A stretch of 64,000 bases of DNA from Ascaris suum (GCA_013433145.1 CM024187.1:3674826-3738825), one strand, 5' to 3'; shown: positions 27,501 to 60,759, numbered from the stretch's first letter. Notes: generated by a model from the letters alone, not told the origin. Program-made: numbers and translations.

Positions 27501-28562
27501 AAAATCCTCTTGCGCGGTAGAGAGGTGTTCTATATTGCATTTCCATCCTTTTTTACATTCCAGTTCTATTTTCTGCAAATCATTTCAAACTTTTATTTCA
27601 GTCCAGCCGCGCCAGCAGTTTTATCTTCGTTTTTGAATTTTAGCAGTCGACTAGAAAGCGGTACAAAGTATCGCGTTGCTGGAGAAGAAAAAGAGGGGTC
27701 TTTAAAGGTGCGCGAGTTGACAGTGAGCAAAGCGTGGCGAGGGAGTTGGTACAATTACAGCCACCAAAACAGATTGATATGCCTGGCAGCAGTATACGGC
27801 TGCAAAGTAGTGACATGAATGTAACTAAGTTAAGCAGCCTTTATGAAACTGTGCTTGCTATCAGAGAAAATAATCATAATAATTAAAGGTATTTTGCAGC
27901 GAGTATCGATGTGCGCGGTGAAGACTGATCTGTGCATTGAAGATGTCTTGGTGGTAAGCGAAACTGGAGAGGGACAGTTCACAACGTTAAACGTTAGAGG
28001 TGAGAAGTGCGACTCCCAGTCAAGCTCTGTGTTTACGATCGTCTCCCTTTAGCGTTCGTTGTACTGTTGTCGTATGAAATTGTTTACCACCACATAATGT
28101 TGTGCTTGAGGTAGAGGTCGATTTGGCTGCAGTCGGTCTGTGTAGGACGGCGGCATTTAATCCGGGATGAGATCGAGCACATCTGAACATGGCTGAGACA
28201 GCTTCAGTAGCAACGTTATAAATTGTGTGGCAAAGACGGAGGTGAGGTGAGAGGAATCCGGAGTCCTCGCACCACCGGTGCATCTTAGCTTGTGAATCAA
28301 ACTGTGGATTGACACATTTGTTATGTTTGAGTATTGTTGACTAGAGCGAGTTGTTTTATAAACTGTGTGCCGTATGAAAACAAAATCTAGCATTCTTATC
28401 TGAATGTTTATTTTTTGCCCGAATGAGTTTTCGTTTCTTTGAACTTTCAGCCCTGACGATCTACTAACTGTCGAAAAGCTGCGGGCGGATCATTGGGCGA
28501 ATAAGAAAAGGCCATTGAGGTTGATTTTCAAGTTCGTGCCGCTGCCACCATCCGGCAAATGA
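18555..28562 (+). CDS. spat-3: RING1-type Polycomb E3 ubiquitin ligase, long isoform (RING + RAWUL)
   Basis: Catalytic subunit of a PRC1-like complex that would monoubiquitylate histone H2A in the nucleus. Exons: 18555-18827, 19540-19680, 20578-20703, 21270-21384, 21823-21935, 22113-22299, 22868-22998, 23770-23862, 24434-24545, 26522-26749, 27334-27403, 27602-27707, 27900-28006 (or 27999), 28451-28562. All phases agree except the last junction. The N-terminal LTAYERARKPHQL resembles the RING1/RNF2 stretch preceding the finger. The C3HC4 finger is complete: CGLC, NCMH, FCADC, CPLC, followed by DANFDSVINK as in RING1. The middle is a Ser/Thr/Pro/Gln-rich linker. The RAWUL domain runs from IGIEAELVLYP through VGHLCEYIMQRIA and EGQFTTLN to VEKLRADHWANKKRPL. 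Predicted length is about 637 residues. Start could also be Met at 18681. The ortholog name spat-3 is by domain order, not by alignment. Confidence 0.85.
18756..19680 (+). other. RING finger (C3HC4) split over two exons
   Basis: The intron 18828-19539 separates the first Cys pair (TCGLC) from the rest (NCMHRFCADC, KKCPLCKK). The junction is phase 0: AMVIR joins NCMHRFC, matching the RING1 pattern of a Cys-x-His in this position. All eight zinc ligands are present, so the domain should fold. Confidence 0.85.
22445..22500 (+). CDS. Alternative terminal exon giving a RING-only short isoform
   Basis: Acceptor GGACTGCAG at 22444. The exon joins the preceding exon (ending 22299, phase 1) to read EQATEALLTEEDGMQKYK and stop TAA at 22498-22500. 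A canonical AATAAA lies 93 nt downstream. The next long-isoform exon (22868) also accepts the same phase, so the two are mutually exclusive choices. The short product would be about 336 residues, with RING but no RAWUL. It could instead be a spurious exon. Confidence 0.5.
22593..22598 (+). terminator. Polyadenylation signal AATAAA (short RING isoform)
   Basis: Canonical hexamer 93 nt after the stop of the alternative terminal exon and before the next long-isoform exon. Confidence 0.45.
23115..23290. repeat. Imperfect ATT/ACT-rich trinucleotide tract
   Basis: Long pyrimidine/AT-biased stretch of degenerate ATT, ACT and GCT triplets in the intron after the exon ending 22998. It creates a meaningless Leu/Tyr/Ile-rich open frame. 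Confidence 0.7.
25730..25770. repeat. Hairpin-forming inverted repeat, 19-nt arms, 3-nt loop
   Basis: Left arm 25730-25748, loop GTT, right arm 25752-25770; 17 of 19 positions pair by my count. It lies in the long intron (24546-26521) of the RING1-type gene. The arms are shorter than a typical miRNA precursor. Confidence 0.7.
26638..28562 (+). other. RAWUL domain exons
   Basis: Ubiquitin-like RAWUL fold that binds CBX or RYBP-type partners in PRC1. It is encoded by five exons, from IGIEAELVLYPEAS through RFVVTYPGATVGHLCEY, EGQFTTLNVR and the last exon with VEKLRADHW. The insert encoded by 27602-27707 is longer than in vertebrate RING1. The penultimate donor is ambiguous: the good GTGAGA at 28000 leaves the last exon out of frame, and the weak GTGCGA at 28007 restores it. 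Confidence 0.75.
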
Positions 28563-28905
28563 TTTTGCCGTTTTGATGTTGTTGTTGCTCATCGAAGATG
28601 CTTGTGCAACAGTGACGAATTCTGAGAACTCTAATGTTAGGACTTCTGTGGTCAGGTGTCATACGCGTTGTCTATAACTTAGGCTTTCATCGTTTTTGTT
28701 GGCTCTGCTTATTTGTTCGGGTGGTAAACTGTAAATTAAACTGCAATTTCTGTCGAAGAAGTTTCTTAAAAGATACAAACCCGACAGAATTTTCGTTTTG
28801 AAGCCAAATTCAGAGGCATTGTAATTTTGGAGTGAAAATTAGTCGACATCACCGGTGACTGTTGTGTTCGAAGAGAAATGGGCTGTACTACTACTCGCTG
28901 GTGGC

Positions 28906-28911
28906 AATAAA
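28906..28911 (+). terminator. Polyadenylation signal AATAAA (long RING isoform)
   Basis: First canonical hexamer after the stop at 28562; another copy is at 29008-29013. Confidence 0.5.
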
Positions 28912-31900
28912 TGGTATAGCACTAGTCAGTGAGCAGCAATTTTGTCAATAATGCCGACAGTGAAGTATATCATAGAACCCGATAAAAGACGATAATTTTA
29001 TGCATCAAATAAAGCAGTTCAGTTGTCAGATGAAACTCTTGTTAAAGACAAATCATTTTTATTGTCGGACGGAAGTGAAGTTTTCATGAGATGTTTTTAT
29101 ATACTTTGCTTTAGTTCATATATATTTCGAGGTTAATTTGCAGAGAATATTAACAGTATATTTTTAATGGTTAGCATATTTTACCATATTAATTTCATCG
29201 TTTCATGTTAGTAAGACGTTCGAATCTCATTTGTTACGGAAGTAATAATAAATCAATTAGAAAATTTCTCTAACAAAAACGATGTGTTTGATTGATAAAT
29301 GTCTATCTTATATAAAGGTTGTGTGACAAAAGAATTGCCCTCTGTGATGCATAAAATTCGATCGATTGCGAGCGTCGTTTGTGCTGTCTGATGTTCGCTG
29401 TTTTGCAGCTAGTCTAATGAGTATCGATATTATTTCACCATTTCTATTTCTTGAGGTTTTTCTACATCATATGTACGCACATAATTGCAAAAAATGGTCG
29501 CTCATATGCGGTTGGATTCCTATGTAACTATACTTCGAGAGCGATATTAACATCGTCTTTTGGCGCCTCTATTATTTCGTTTGCTGAGGTATTCAGATTT
29601 TCATTTCCATTGCGGGATAAAAAACTGGAATTTCAACTGCAGTAACTAGCGATTTGTTTTTATTAGAAATAGAGCGAACAAACAAGTCGTAAAAATCCGA
29701 TTTTCCATAATTATCGATCATATTGGGGAAGAAAATTCATTCGTTTTTCTCTCCATTTCCATTGCGGATTTTTCAACAATGATCGATCAACCGTATCAAC
29801 ATCCTCGGAGGTGAGAAATTTGCGAATGCTCTTAAACGATTGACGTGATCGGAAATATTAACTGGATTGTGATGCTGCTGTATTGAAAATTGTGGACGTT
29901 CGTTTTATGCAACTCGTTTTCACATTGAACGTGTTGGAGATCGGATGTGTTGCGCCTTTTATATAAAATATTCGCAAATATATGCGTATATGTATAATTA
30001 ATTGCAGTTTTACTGTGTTTCGAAATTGCAGGGTTGTAAGCATTGAGAGTGTTTTACTAGCGCACAGTGATGCGCTTTATTGCTGCTTTTTTTTTTCTGT
30101 TTGTCGCTCGTCCAATGCATGTCTTCCTTTTATAGGCCTCATTTGCATTGTTCTCTCACCTGATGATTAGCAATCTCTAGATTGTTCATTATTGTTACAC
30201 TAAAGCTATTTTGCTTGAAATTCGTTTAGCGTCTGTGCTTCTCGATTTCCCATGCACACTAAATTATGCTTTGTTTTTTTTTTTTTTTTCAATTACAATG
30301 ATTTTTTTCTCAAATTCTCCTTAGTAAATTTGATTTCTTTGTCGGGACCTTCATTTATTGGTTTTTTTGTCATTATGAAGGGAGCGAGAAAAGCTGCGAA
30401 TCGAGTGGATGTACTTCTTTCTTCTTCTTTTTTTAAAGCACTGCAGTTATCAGATATTTCTTGAGGAGGTTTATATAGCTTGCATATGTCTTACGGTTTT
30501 TATCGATAATGTTTGAGGGGTGGTTTAATGAGCAGAGGTCCACGTGCCAAACATTACAGTCATTTTGCCAAAGGGCTACGTCTTTCGAGCAAAACTTGCT
30601 ACCTTTACTGCATAAATGCTTTCTTTCGCTGTAATCTTCCAGCCTACTTAGTTAGGTATTTGTTGCCGCCTCATCCACTTGTGCTCCGTCTCGTCTGCTG
30701 TTCGTCGTTTCGCTTCGCCTTCGCATATTCATCGTGTGCTTTGCGACCTTTCTTAGACGATTGGAGTTGAAATATTCGAGTTTAAAGGCAAGGAGTTTAA
30801 CAAAACCACAAAAAATGAGGCAGTTTAGAACAAACGGTTATGGATTTTTACCTGTGAGAGGTGTAATGCGGTAGCTATTTGTTGCTAATTCGTGGTGTCT
30901 TTTTTTGGAAGATTCAGAGTTTTTTTTTTTTTTCTGATTGAGCAGGAAATTGTGTTCATTCGAGGCTTCCTCTGTGAATTATTTATTTGTGTTTTTTCGT
31001 TAGCACATCAAGGCGATTCAGTGTTATTTCATTTGAGTGCTAATGTGCTAAATTCATATATTGCACAACGAGTTCACTGAGTGGTGCCTTTTATTTCAGA
31101 CATTTGTTTTATGCAATTTCAACTGCATAATACAGCTGAAAATCTCTATAAAACTAGATTAAACGTTGAAGAAATAAAGCACGATTGATGATAATTCATA
31201 CATTATTGTTACCTCGAATTCTGGAGGGTTCTTTTCGAAGATGATTGCTGTCTCTTTATAATTGTATATCGATGCAAATGTGATCTGTGCTTTGAATTTG
31301 TGATAATATTATTTTCACTATTCTATTTTTCTGTATTGATTTATTAAAATTCTTGCACCACAAATCTCACCGCTAAACCACCAATGGGATAAGCTGAAGT
31401 AGACGGTTGTTATATTTCAACGACATGCCATAGTAGAAAGTAAAGATATAACGGTTTGTTTGTTTAGGTAGATATGACATAGTCTATTGATCATGAGCAT
31501 AACTTTAATTGCTTGCTGCACATATCCGAAGATTTTTACAAGTTTAGAGGAATGAAGCCTATAAGGCAATAGAGCTGATCGCACGTCGATGTAGAGATGG
31601 GAGTTTAACTGGTTCATCACATCAACGGTATGGCGTTGAAGTTGTTAGTATCGTAATTGGGGATTTCAGTTATGCGGTGGGTTCTCTTGTATAGGATTGT
31701 TTTTCAACTAGTTGTTTAAAAGCGCTAAATGCTGACGTAGAGGATGAATTGCTTCTTTTGTAAGCTCTAAAGAGTGTGTGCTGCATTCTTGTTTCAATGT
31801 AATAGTTCATGCATAATTCCAGAGTTTGTGCTATTTGCGTTTTTTTTTCTTGTTTTTTTTTGAAGAGCAAAGAATAAAATTCTCGAACCCAGTTCGTTTG

Positions 31901-33154
31901 TTTCTTTGCATTCGTTGAAGTCGTTGATTACCCATTCTTGTCTCGGAGGTTTTCCTTCGGGATATGTTTATCCTCGGGGATTAAACATCCCTCAGGCACA
32001 TCGCAGAACCCTATCATGTCAGCTATCGGATGTAAAAAAGGAACGACGACACCAACACTCGTCTTTGATTGTAGTTATTGCTTGGTGTCATGGTTTGTCC
32101 GCCGTGGTTGTAAAACTGAGTTACTTTACGTGTGTGTTGCGAACTCTCTTTAGTGTTCTATAAGAAACGTTAGCAGAAACACTTAATAACTGATAGTTGA
32201 AGCACTCATGAACGTATGGGGATTTTGAAAGGAAACTAGTTGGAAATAAGCATTCCGCTATTGTTAGATGATGAAGTGGTGCGGCGCTTTGTTACGACAG
32301 TTTTTGCTTTAATGAAGTGTTGAGCCACCTATTCGATTTACGCTTAGTAAATTACCCGTCGAGGTTTATTCCATTATGAAAGGGTTCAACGTTGTTAACT
32401 ATTGACAACAGTGGGTGGTCTCGTTTTACAGTTTGCAACGGGAGAGAGGGTAATTGAAGGAGCGGTAGGTGCAATCGCTCCCTTATTCAGGAGCGATCAA
32501 GCTTTTCGAATGTCTAGAGTTTTCGCTTGAGAAACATTTTTTTCCCATGTGAAGGACGGCGAAGTTTGTCTTTTTGTCTTAAAAATTTTGATTTTTTTCT
32601 CGTGAGTGTAGATTTCCCACTGGCCTAACTCTCTACTATCGAAGCAAATAGCGATTCGTTCTTCGGCTGAAAGCGCTAGTTATGCTAGTGGTGTTACATG
32701 CTCTTAAGCGTTTCCAATAAGACAAGGCTCATTGGTCTCTCAGCTTTTCAGAAACGACATTTAGTCGAGGAAGGACGTATGTGCACAACTGAGAGGGCTT
32801 TTAACCTCCTGAGAGAAAACTGTACGACGGAGGAATTTCGTACCAGCGGTCCTGCTTGTCTAAAGTCGTGTTTAAACGATCACTGCATTCAGAAGCTTAC
32901 CGAAGGAGGCTGACGTAGGTCTCTCGTAGTGGCGGGACGGGTGGACGACGGGGAGGGATAGGGGTGATGAGGGAGCAGTGGATACATCGTTCTTTTTCAT
33001 GTAGATTCCTAGCTATTGTTGCATCAGCATTATTTTTCCATTCCTATGTTCTTTATTCATTTCCTTTTCACCTTTATTCTTCACTAGAGTATCATCATCT
33101 AAAAGTTAATGTGGTCCTGTTTCAAGATCGTGAAGGCACTTCTTGACATCTCAT

Positions 33155-33310
33155 TAACTAGTACTGTTACAGCTGTAACTGTATTACTATCACCGCTGCT
33201 CCTGCTACTATCAGTAATATTGATATTGCTATTATTGCTACTACTATTACTGCTGTTACTCTTGTCAATACAAATATTGGCTACTGTTACTACTAGTTCT
33301 GCTACTAATT
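33155..33310. repeat. Imperfect ACT/ATT/GCT trinucleotide tract
   Basis: Degenerate triplet repeat producing a Leu-rich open frame of no significance. Confidence 0.7.
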
Positions 33311-35240
33311 AATAATCTTAGTAATCATACCAAAACTACGTCAGCCGTTTATCAAAAGCGCGTAAACTGCGTCACCTTATGACATTTCGGCTTCCCGAAG
33401 CTCATGCAAACTGCTCCGGATCTCCACTCCTCCCAGCTAGTAGAGCTGTTGATGTGAGAATCCCTTGATATTACGTTGTGTGTGTCTGGCGACTTCGTTA
33501 AGATCATACGCAGAGATGAACTTCGGCGAAAAAAGTTTCTTCTTGTTTTCCGAGCGTAGAGCATACTCTCACCTGCGTCATTCAAAAGGGGAAGAAAGCA
33601 GAGAAAACATAGCGGTCAGGACACAGCCATTGAATACTGTGAAAGAGCATGACATGATTTAGATGGGTTTTTCACGTTTACGACTGAACATTAGTATCAA
33701 GCGGCGTTTTTTTTATCATCTTTACTGAAAGACGTCGCAGTCAGGATCACGCAGCTGGGGAACTGGGCAGCGACGACGAACGGTGGTGAATAAACTTGTG
33801 CAAGCGTCGGTGTGCTCTCTGCGCTCTCACCGACTAGTTGTTAGCGGGTTTGCTGTTTGGTAGTGATGTTATCGTATTGTTAAACATTTGTGTATGTGTA
33901 GCTGATTGATGCCAATAATTCAAACTTTTCACCCATATGAAATTTGTTGTTCGTAGTTTCTGTATTGCTGAAAGGCGCCAAAGATCTTCTGCGTAATTTT
34001 GCTGTGTGGACTCGTCGATTGGGATGGAGATGATTTCGGGCAGACTTGCGTGGAAGGCAGTGCAGTTGTCTAGGTTTCACAGTGTGTTGTTCTCTCAGAT
34101 GATTGAGTCAATGACTGATGTCGTGTGCCTTTTTCTGTGCGGCTTATGACTTATTCTAATGTCCTGTTGATGTTCCATGAATGTTTGCCGATCCAGGACA
34201 GTTGTGATTTTCTCCTTATGACCACTGCTGTAATAAAGCGAAAAGTGATGAGGGCATAGCGTGGCTGAGTCAACATTATCCTTTCTCCTTCAATAATATG
34301 GCCGGGAGGGTTTCGTGATGTCCGTTAATGTGATGCTTTTCCTGTAGTTTTGATGCCGTCAGATTGCCTTTTCGACCTCTACGATACTGTGCAATCGAAG
34401 CAGTGAAATGGGTACTTGCACTACAGGTGACCGAGCATTATCAACGCAAAAGGAGCCATTTATACCCCCATCCTGTTTGCCACCTATTTTCTTATACGCA
34501 TTTTTCCAATTCTTTGCTATATGTTGCCGGTATGGAACGGTTACGATGCTGTGTTGGCATATTACATCCAATGTTTCGGTACACTGGATTGTGGCGTGTT
34601 TTCGTTTGGTAGGTACCTTCAAAATGTTCGCATTTATCTGTCGGTGAAGCAGCCGTCACCGGCATCCGCGAAAACAACCATGCATTGGCAGCAGGGAGGG
34701 AGTATTTGCCATCGTCGAGTGTAACACAAAGAGGGGGATGCAAGGAAGCATGTATCGTTTCTCCACACTGACGTAGGTGGGCATAAATGTGCTTGCTGCA
34801 TGCGTTGCTTGTTCCCTTCTAAAGTTCCATGCCATCCTCAGGTGTTGCGGTGATTTGTGGCACTTGTATACCCAATATCTTAAATTTTGCATTTATATGT
34901 ACTCAGCCTACCGAAGCTATTCTTTAGCTTCAAAATCGTTATTCATCTTTTGTCATTGGGGAACTGCGGCCTCTTCTATTCTGCTTAAAACCGTTGGGTT
35001 AATGATTAGCAACCAGTTTCACTCCGTCAATTTTATACTATGCAAACATTTCGCACAGACATGGAATGGAAACGCTACCGCCGAAAAGTTATAGTGCAAC
35101 GGGGTATAATGCAACAGAACACGAACACGGTCCACCAAATTTAAGCGGAAACGCATTCGGCGCATTCAAATCAAATGCAATAGTGATCGCAGTTGTCGAC
35201 GATTCGGGCTGCGACTGCTGTATCCTTCATAAGATGCTTC

Positions 35241-35250
35241 TGTTTTCCAG
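35241..35250 (+). promoter_or_regulatory. Candidate trans-splice acceptor of the KDM7-type gene
   Basis: TGTTTTCCAG, followed 45 nt later by the Met at 35295, with an in-frame stop just upstream of that Met. This fits a spliced-leader site with a short 5' UTR. Confidence 0.45.
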
Positions 35251-35294
35251 CTTGGATTCTGTGATCGCGAGGACAGTGCAACATAGGAGAGGAA

Positions 35295-55143
<19,849 letters not shown>

Positions 55144-55234
55144 ACTCTAATCCTATCTCGTTGCATTTGTTACCTCATATTAATAACTCAGGAACTTATC
55201 ATCCCATTCGCCAATTGTATTCTTTTCTAGCATT

Positions 55235-55240
55235 AATAAA
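55235..55240 (+). terminator. Polyadenylation signal AATAAA of KDM7-type gene
   Basis: Canonical hexamer about 90 nt after the stop codon. Confidence 0.6.
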
Positions 55241-55534
55241 TTTCATTCTAATTTCTTGTTTGCGCTTCAGATTGTTAACCGATTTATGTCGCTCTCGCCG
55301 ATACCAGTGGCCATTCGTTGACCATTACGCCATACATGATATGATCGTGGGTTAGATGACTATAACAGGGCTGTGATGTAGTTGTGGGTCACTGCGGTGT
55401 GAAAGTCGAAAGTGGAGACACGGTAAGCAAGCATGTCTCACGTGGAGTCACTCTGTTGCGTGCGAGCGATACTTTCATGTAGGAGTTGCTATGTGAACCG
55501 ACCGCTTCAATGGCTCGTCTTGAGGCACTCTTAG

Positions 55535-55675
55535 TCTCGTGTATCCGTCACTGCATCGTGTTATCGACAGAACTGCTGTGCGGGTGGATCCAGAAAACGA
55601 CAAGTTTAATGTATACAAATTTTGTGAAGTGCTTTCTAAGTCATTATGGTCTATTACTAAATTGCGACAGCAGAA
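55535..55675 (+). CDS. Putative exon of unidentified protein
   Basis: Flanked by CTCTTAG acceptor and GTGAGT donor, open with coding-like composition (LHRVIDRTAVRVDPE, FNVYKFCEVLSKSLW). I do not recognise the family. A second open segment (55771-55956) lies just downstream in a different frame, with NVHWEALVSSTPDIA. Could be part of an unannotated gene or of a decayed element. Confidence 0.35.
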
Positions 55676-56748
55676 GTGAGTTGTTATGCCTCCCAAAGTT
55701 TTGGGCTCCATCATTTCATTTCAATCCATTCCGGGACTAAACACTGTCGCACAGAAGATGCAACCACTCAATGAAAAGGATGAAGGTCGGGGCTATCCGA
55801 AATGTTCATTGGGAAGCTCTAGTCTCATCTACTCCAGACATCGCCATAAAGTCCACTGTGGAAACTATATCCAGCAACAGAATTATGGATCCCATTGATG
55901 GAATTGGAACCATTGAAATAAGTTCGATGGATCGGAGGTGGCTGCAGCAGATTTAGGGTCGGTTCGGCGAGCTTGACCACCATCATAAATGATGTGAAGC
56001 CAGCTAGGTAGACCTGAAATGGGCAGCGGCTTTTATGGCTTAACGTACTTGCTGCCTTTGCAATGGCTGTGAAATCGTTGGTGCGACAGCATTAGTTGCA
56101 ACGAGTTAACTTCAAGCTGGTCATGCGGTCGGATTCTAAACAACTGTCATAAAGGCTTATACGGCAATCCATCTGGTTTTACTGCTACATTTGTTCTAGA
56201 ATGCTCACGCTCGCCTGATATACTCCTAATTCCCGTCTCCTCCCTCCCCTTCCCCTCCCTAGAACATAAATTGTTATCTGTGAGGCGCCGCACCTGTCTC
56301 CCTTACCCCTCCAAAAAGAACCACCCGGCGTGGTCGTGTTTCCAGGCGGAACAGGAAGGCAATGTGTTTTGGAATGCGAACCGTTGCTGTCACCTTAAAA
56401 CCTTAACGCTGCAAGGAAGCAGAATTTCGAAACCCTTTTGTGGGTAACCCAGTGGTCCATGAAACACATCAACACCGCCTGTCATTTAACATCTTTAATA
56501 TAACACTACGCCTCCCCCTTCGTCAAAGTGTAAAGGCACAGAACGTTTGGATATATGACATCCCTGGAAGTGTTCATCAATGGACAGCCGTTTTGAATGA
56601 ATGGAGAGCCTGCAGTTGCAAAAACAACTGCACTTCTAAGTAATATAAGTTGGTAAAGCTGATTATGCAAATGAACATAGATATGGATATCCGCAATGGG
56701 TATAGCTCACTTGCTGGCCAGTTAAGGTACATTTGTTTGTCGTCAGTG

Positions 56749-56901
<153 letters not shown>

Positions 56902-57796
56902 TTATGAGAGATCCCTCGAGGATGAGTATGCAAAAAATTTGAGGCCAACTGGGTTCCTAGCATATCAGCGGTATGTAAAAGGGCTTGTCATGAATATTAA
57001 CAGCTTTGTGGACATCACAGTGTCAATAAAATGTGAGCTTTCATTATTTTGCTCATATATTATTCGTTTCGTTCAGTGACTTTCGCCTGTGGTTTATAAA
57101 ATGTGACGCCGGAAATGTGCATATGGTTGATGTGCTGCTGTTGTTGGGAATACTTGTCAAGGTTTATTACCGGAAATAGCGAACAACTTGATTGATATGC
57201 AATGATTTGCTGCAATTCTTTATTTTGAATTTCTTTATAGAACCGATCAGAAAGTACGCACACCTCACCATGTATTGTGCAAATGCTTCTAACGCTTCTT
57301 CGATATATTTTGATTCACAGTCGAAAAAAAAAACAAGATTTATACAGTAATAGTATCTGTGCAATTATCAATACAGATATCGATATAAATTAGAGAATAG
57401 CGGCCACTTTGTTTCTATTGGATAACAATTATCATTTAATTCAGCGACACTAATATATGAGAATTAATTTTTTCATGGTTATAATAAGGCTTTGAAAGGG
57501 TATTCAAATATTAGAAAATTCCTATACGTATTTCTTTGAGTTTTAATACAACAATAGGGCATTATCCTAAAATGACTAATAAAGTCATTTTTTGGGGTAA
57601 TCGTCACCGCTTCACGAACTTTCTATCTTATTTTTATTACTGCACATTTGCCTACAGTACTCACATATCGTTCACAAATGCTTTCATATATCAGTTATTG
57701 TTGCTAACTAATTAATTGTAATATATTTTTAAATGCGCATACGGTGTGATCCTTTCTTTCGAATGTACATAACACTGCAAGTTTCCCACATTTTAG

Positions 57797-57850
57797 GCGT
57801 AGCGATCGCCGATGCTCATGCCTACCAACGTCGGACTTTCCCATTTGCGG
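57797..57850 (+). CDS. Putative small exon of unidentified protein
   Basis: Acceptor CATTTTAG, donor GTAGGT. One frame reads VAIADAHAYQRRTFPFA with phase 1 at both ends, compatible with the candidate exon at 59587. No family recognised. Confidence 0.2.
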
Positions 57851-59586
57851 GTAGGTAATCAGCTGTCGAATTAACCTTTTTTTGCTTATTCATGTGTGAA
57901 TATATGAAATAGAACGCATTGCGAGTTTGAGTTTTCAATAGTTGCCATCATGTGTTGCCGTAGTGGTGACAAACAAATTCAAATTATTCCATACACCTTA
58001 ATTGGCCAGCAATTATGATATCCATATCATGGATTCCCATATCTATATACATATCCATAATTAGCTTTGTCAACTTATATTATTTACTAGTGTTTCCGCT
58101 AATCGTGATTTTTGCAATCGCTCACTCGCTGAGAGCGCGTGTCGACGCACATCGGTGCCTACTGAGACTCAACTCCAGCAATGCAATATCTTCAAACTTT
58201 CTGTCTCGACGAAATTCTGGCAATCCGATGCCGCGCATTGCTCCACGCATTTCAGCATCTCATATTGGCAAAAGAAAAAAAAAACACACACTATATTAAT
58301 TGTGCACCTTAATTCATCCAGGGCCTTCTTAACCAAATAGTTGCTGGGTATTCGATGTCAGGTTATCACCACAGCTGCAAATGCCGGTTTTTGGGAGTCT
58401 AGTTCCACTCGTAGTTGCTCTTTTCAGAGCGTTTACGGTTGATTTAAACCCCATGCCTCTTCCCCCTCCCAGGCTCGCGCTTTATAGTACTCGTGACACC
58501 GTCCCCCTCAAAATGCACCACACCCACCTTCTTCCCGCCACCTTTCCTCCACCCTCACCTGCCGCATCCAAGGGAGAAGTTTTCACCCGTTTTGCGTCTC
58601 TGCCCATTTTTTGCGCCCTTGGCCGTCCAGCGTTTTAGTGTTGTCTGCTGCGAAGATATCTCGAAAGGTCGCGACTTTTTTACGTTTGGGGCAGCCGTTT
58701 GGTCTTTGCGGGCAAAGCTTCATCTAAAGCTGCACATTGGGTAGACGTTCTACTTCCTAGTCTTAGCACGCCCACTTCTCGGATTCGGTCAGGGCAGATG
58801 GAATTTTACTAGGCCTTTATGATGTGTTATGCACACTTGCAGGTGTATTTGGAAGGTGAACTAAGATAGTTCAGTACTTTTCATGTGCACCTTTTTCAAT
58901 CAACTCCAGTTTACTGTTCAATTATGAGGTAGACCGGAGCTCTTTACGCACCAACGGGTCACTTTGAGATGAATTTGCAGTACTAAAGAATCCCTGAAAT
59001 ACTGATTATTGCTACACCAGAGCGGCGAACCATCACAAGCGATCGGCAAAGCTTTGTCAAGTCAGTGGTTGAGGCATGAGGTTCATTTGGTAGCCGTGTT
59101 GCATAGGAACCATTTCACATGTGCGCACATCTCGAAGGGGTGGTTGTGCTTGGTTTAAGCGTTGTTGACTTTACCATCGAGTGGTCGGCTTGGTTTGGCT
59201 AACCGCTCTCTCGAACTCGATATTTTCTAATTTTCTCATATTGGCCGTTCTAACGTTTACGTGAATATGAGGTTTCCAGCGAATATGCACACGTCTCCAT
59301 AAATCTTCGGAAGGTGCTCGCGTCCACTCTAATCTGTCCTCGTACAGGAAGAAGACACGGGGCGGTGAGTGGTAGAGCTCCCTTCTAAGTGGTAGCGTGC
59401 CATGCAAGTCTCGCATAGCATATATTAGGGCATAAGCGAGTACCACCCTGCGGTTCCTCTACATTTATATCGGCGGAAATGGCGCCCTTTCACGGGGCAT
59501 ATATCTCTAAGTTTTTCGTATAATATGGTGTTCGCAGCGTTTTTGTTGAATATTTCTTGTAGTCTAATAGTGTCATTTTTTTGCAG

Positions 59587-59619
59587 CTGTCGATACGATG
59601 GGGAAAATGCTTCTTGAGG
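59587..59619 (+). CDS. Putative small exon of unidentified protein
   Basis: Very strong acceptor TTTTTTTGCAG and donor GTAACA; one frame reads VDTMGKMLLE. Called on splice signals alone. Confidence 0.25.
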
Positions 59620-60759
59620 TAACAAAGTTTTTTATAAGTGGTTCGATGCTTTTTTCCGGATAGTCCTAGTCATACAACGTTCAGGTGGTGGAGTTTTTAG
59701 GTGCATTCACGAATCGCATGGTGTACTTTGTGTAAAGTTTTCATCGATGATCAATGATTTCAATTATTTAACACAACATGGCATAGAGTGTCACTCAGCC
59801 AAAATCCTTGTGTGGATAGTCTTTATCGAGTTAGTACTACGTACTGAATGCATTCAGAAATGCTTTCTTATAACTGATGTGGAGGTGAAATTTGTCGAAA
59901 AGTTACGCAGCCAAAAAATTTGTCTTTTCATTTCGCTGTCGATGAAGCGGCTTTTCAGTAGTTCCGGTTTGGGTTTTCTAATTGAAACTAGTGGAAAGCG
60001 CAATGTTTCGTTTAGAGAGAGGGAGCCATTTTCCTTAGGTTCTCTAGTTTCATTTAAGTTAATCCCCTTATCAATGTGAATGTTACTTTATGCTTTGAAG
60101 TATAAAAGTATTGTTTGCTTTCTTCTCATGTAAAATTATTATCAGTCGCGAACTCTATCAGTTTATTACTTATTAAATAAATTTGATGAGACCTGTGTAT
60201 ATCAAACGTAAATAAATGAGACCTTAAGAAATGAAAAAATTTTTGGAATGTCGTTCATTTGTTCATTTTAGCACAGTATAAACACATCAGTCTTCAGAAT
60301 AGCAGACTTTCGAAATCCACTCAGAAACCAATAAAATTAGGATGAAGAATTTGGCACTAACAGTTTGGATATCGCAATAAAATCTAACGTGAATCCTAAT
60401 ATAAATATAATATTTTTCAGTCTCTAACAACGTAGGTTCGGAGAAAAAACCGTAAAATCTGTACGATTAACGATGTCCACTATATGCCACAAGATTTAGA
60501 TCACCATGGAACAGCCTTTTCCCCTCCCTTCCTCCCCAACTCACTCGAGACAGAGTGCATAAAAAAGTGAAGAAATAATCTTGCTCCAACATTGATGGTT
60601 TAAGAGAGCCGTTGAGTTGATATCGGACAACTGTATCAACGCTTTAAATGTCATAGGATAATTGTATTGCATAAACGTGCGAAGTTACTATCCATGCGCA
60701 TTTTATTTTTCATTTGTATTGTGAGAGATGTTTTGGTTGAGATCTAAGAACCATCCCCA

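Larger units (their letters stand above)
28912..35250. other. Gene-poor intergenic interval
   Basis: About 6.3 kb, mostly T-rich with homopolymer T runs. Contains a degenerate triplet repeat near 33.2 kb. No frame on either strand shows a recognisable family or a consistent exon series. It should hold the promoter of the KDM7-type gene. Confidence 0.55.

Noticed and set aside
59171..59625. Two overlapping minus-strand open frames
   Set aside because: Different frames overlap, neither resembles a known protein, and a better splice-flanked plus-strand candidate lies at 59587.
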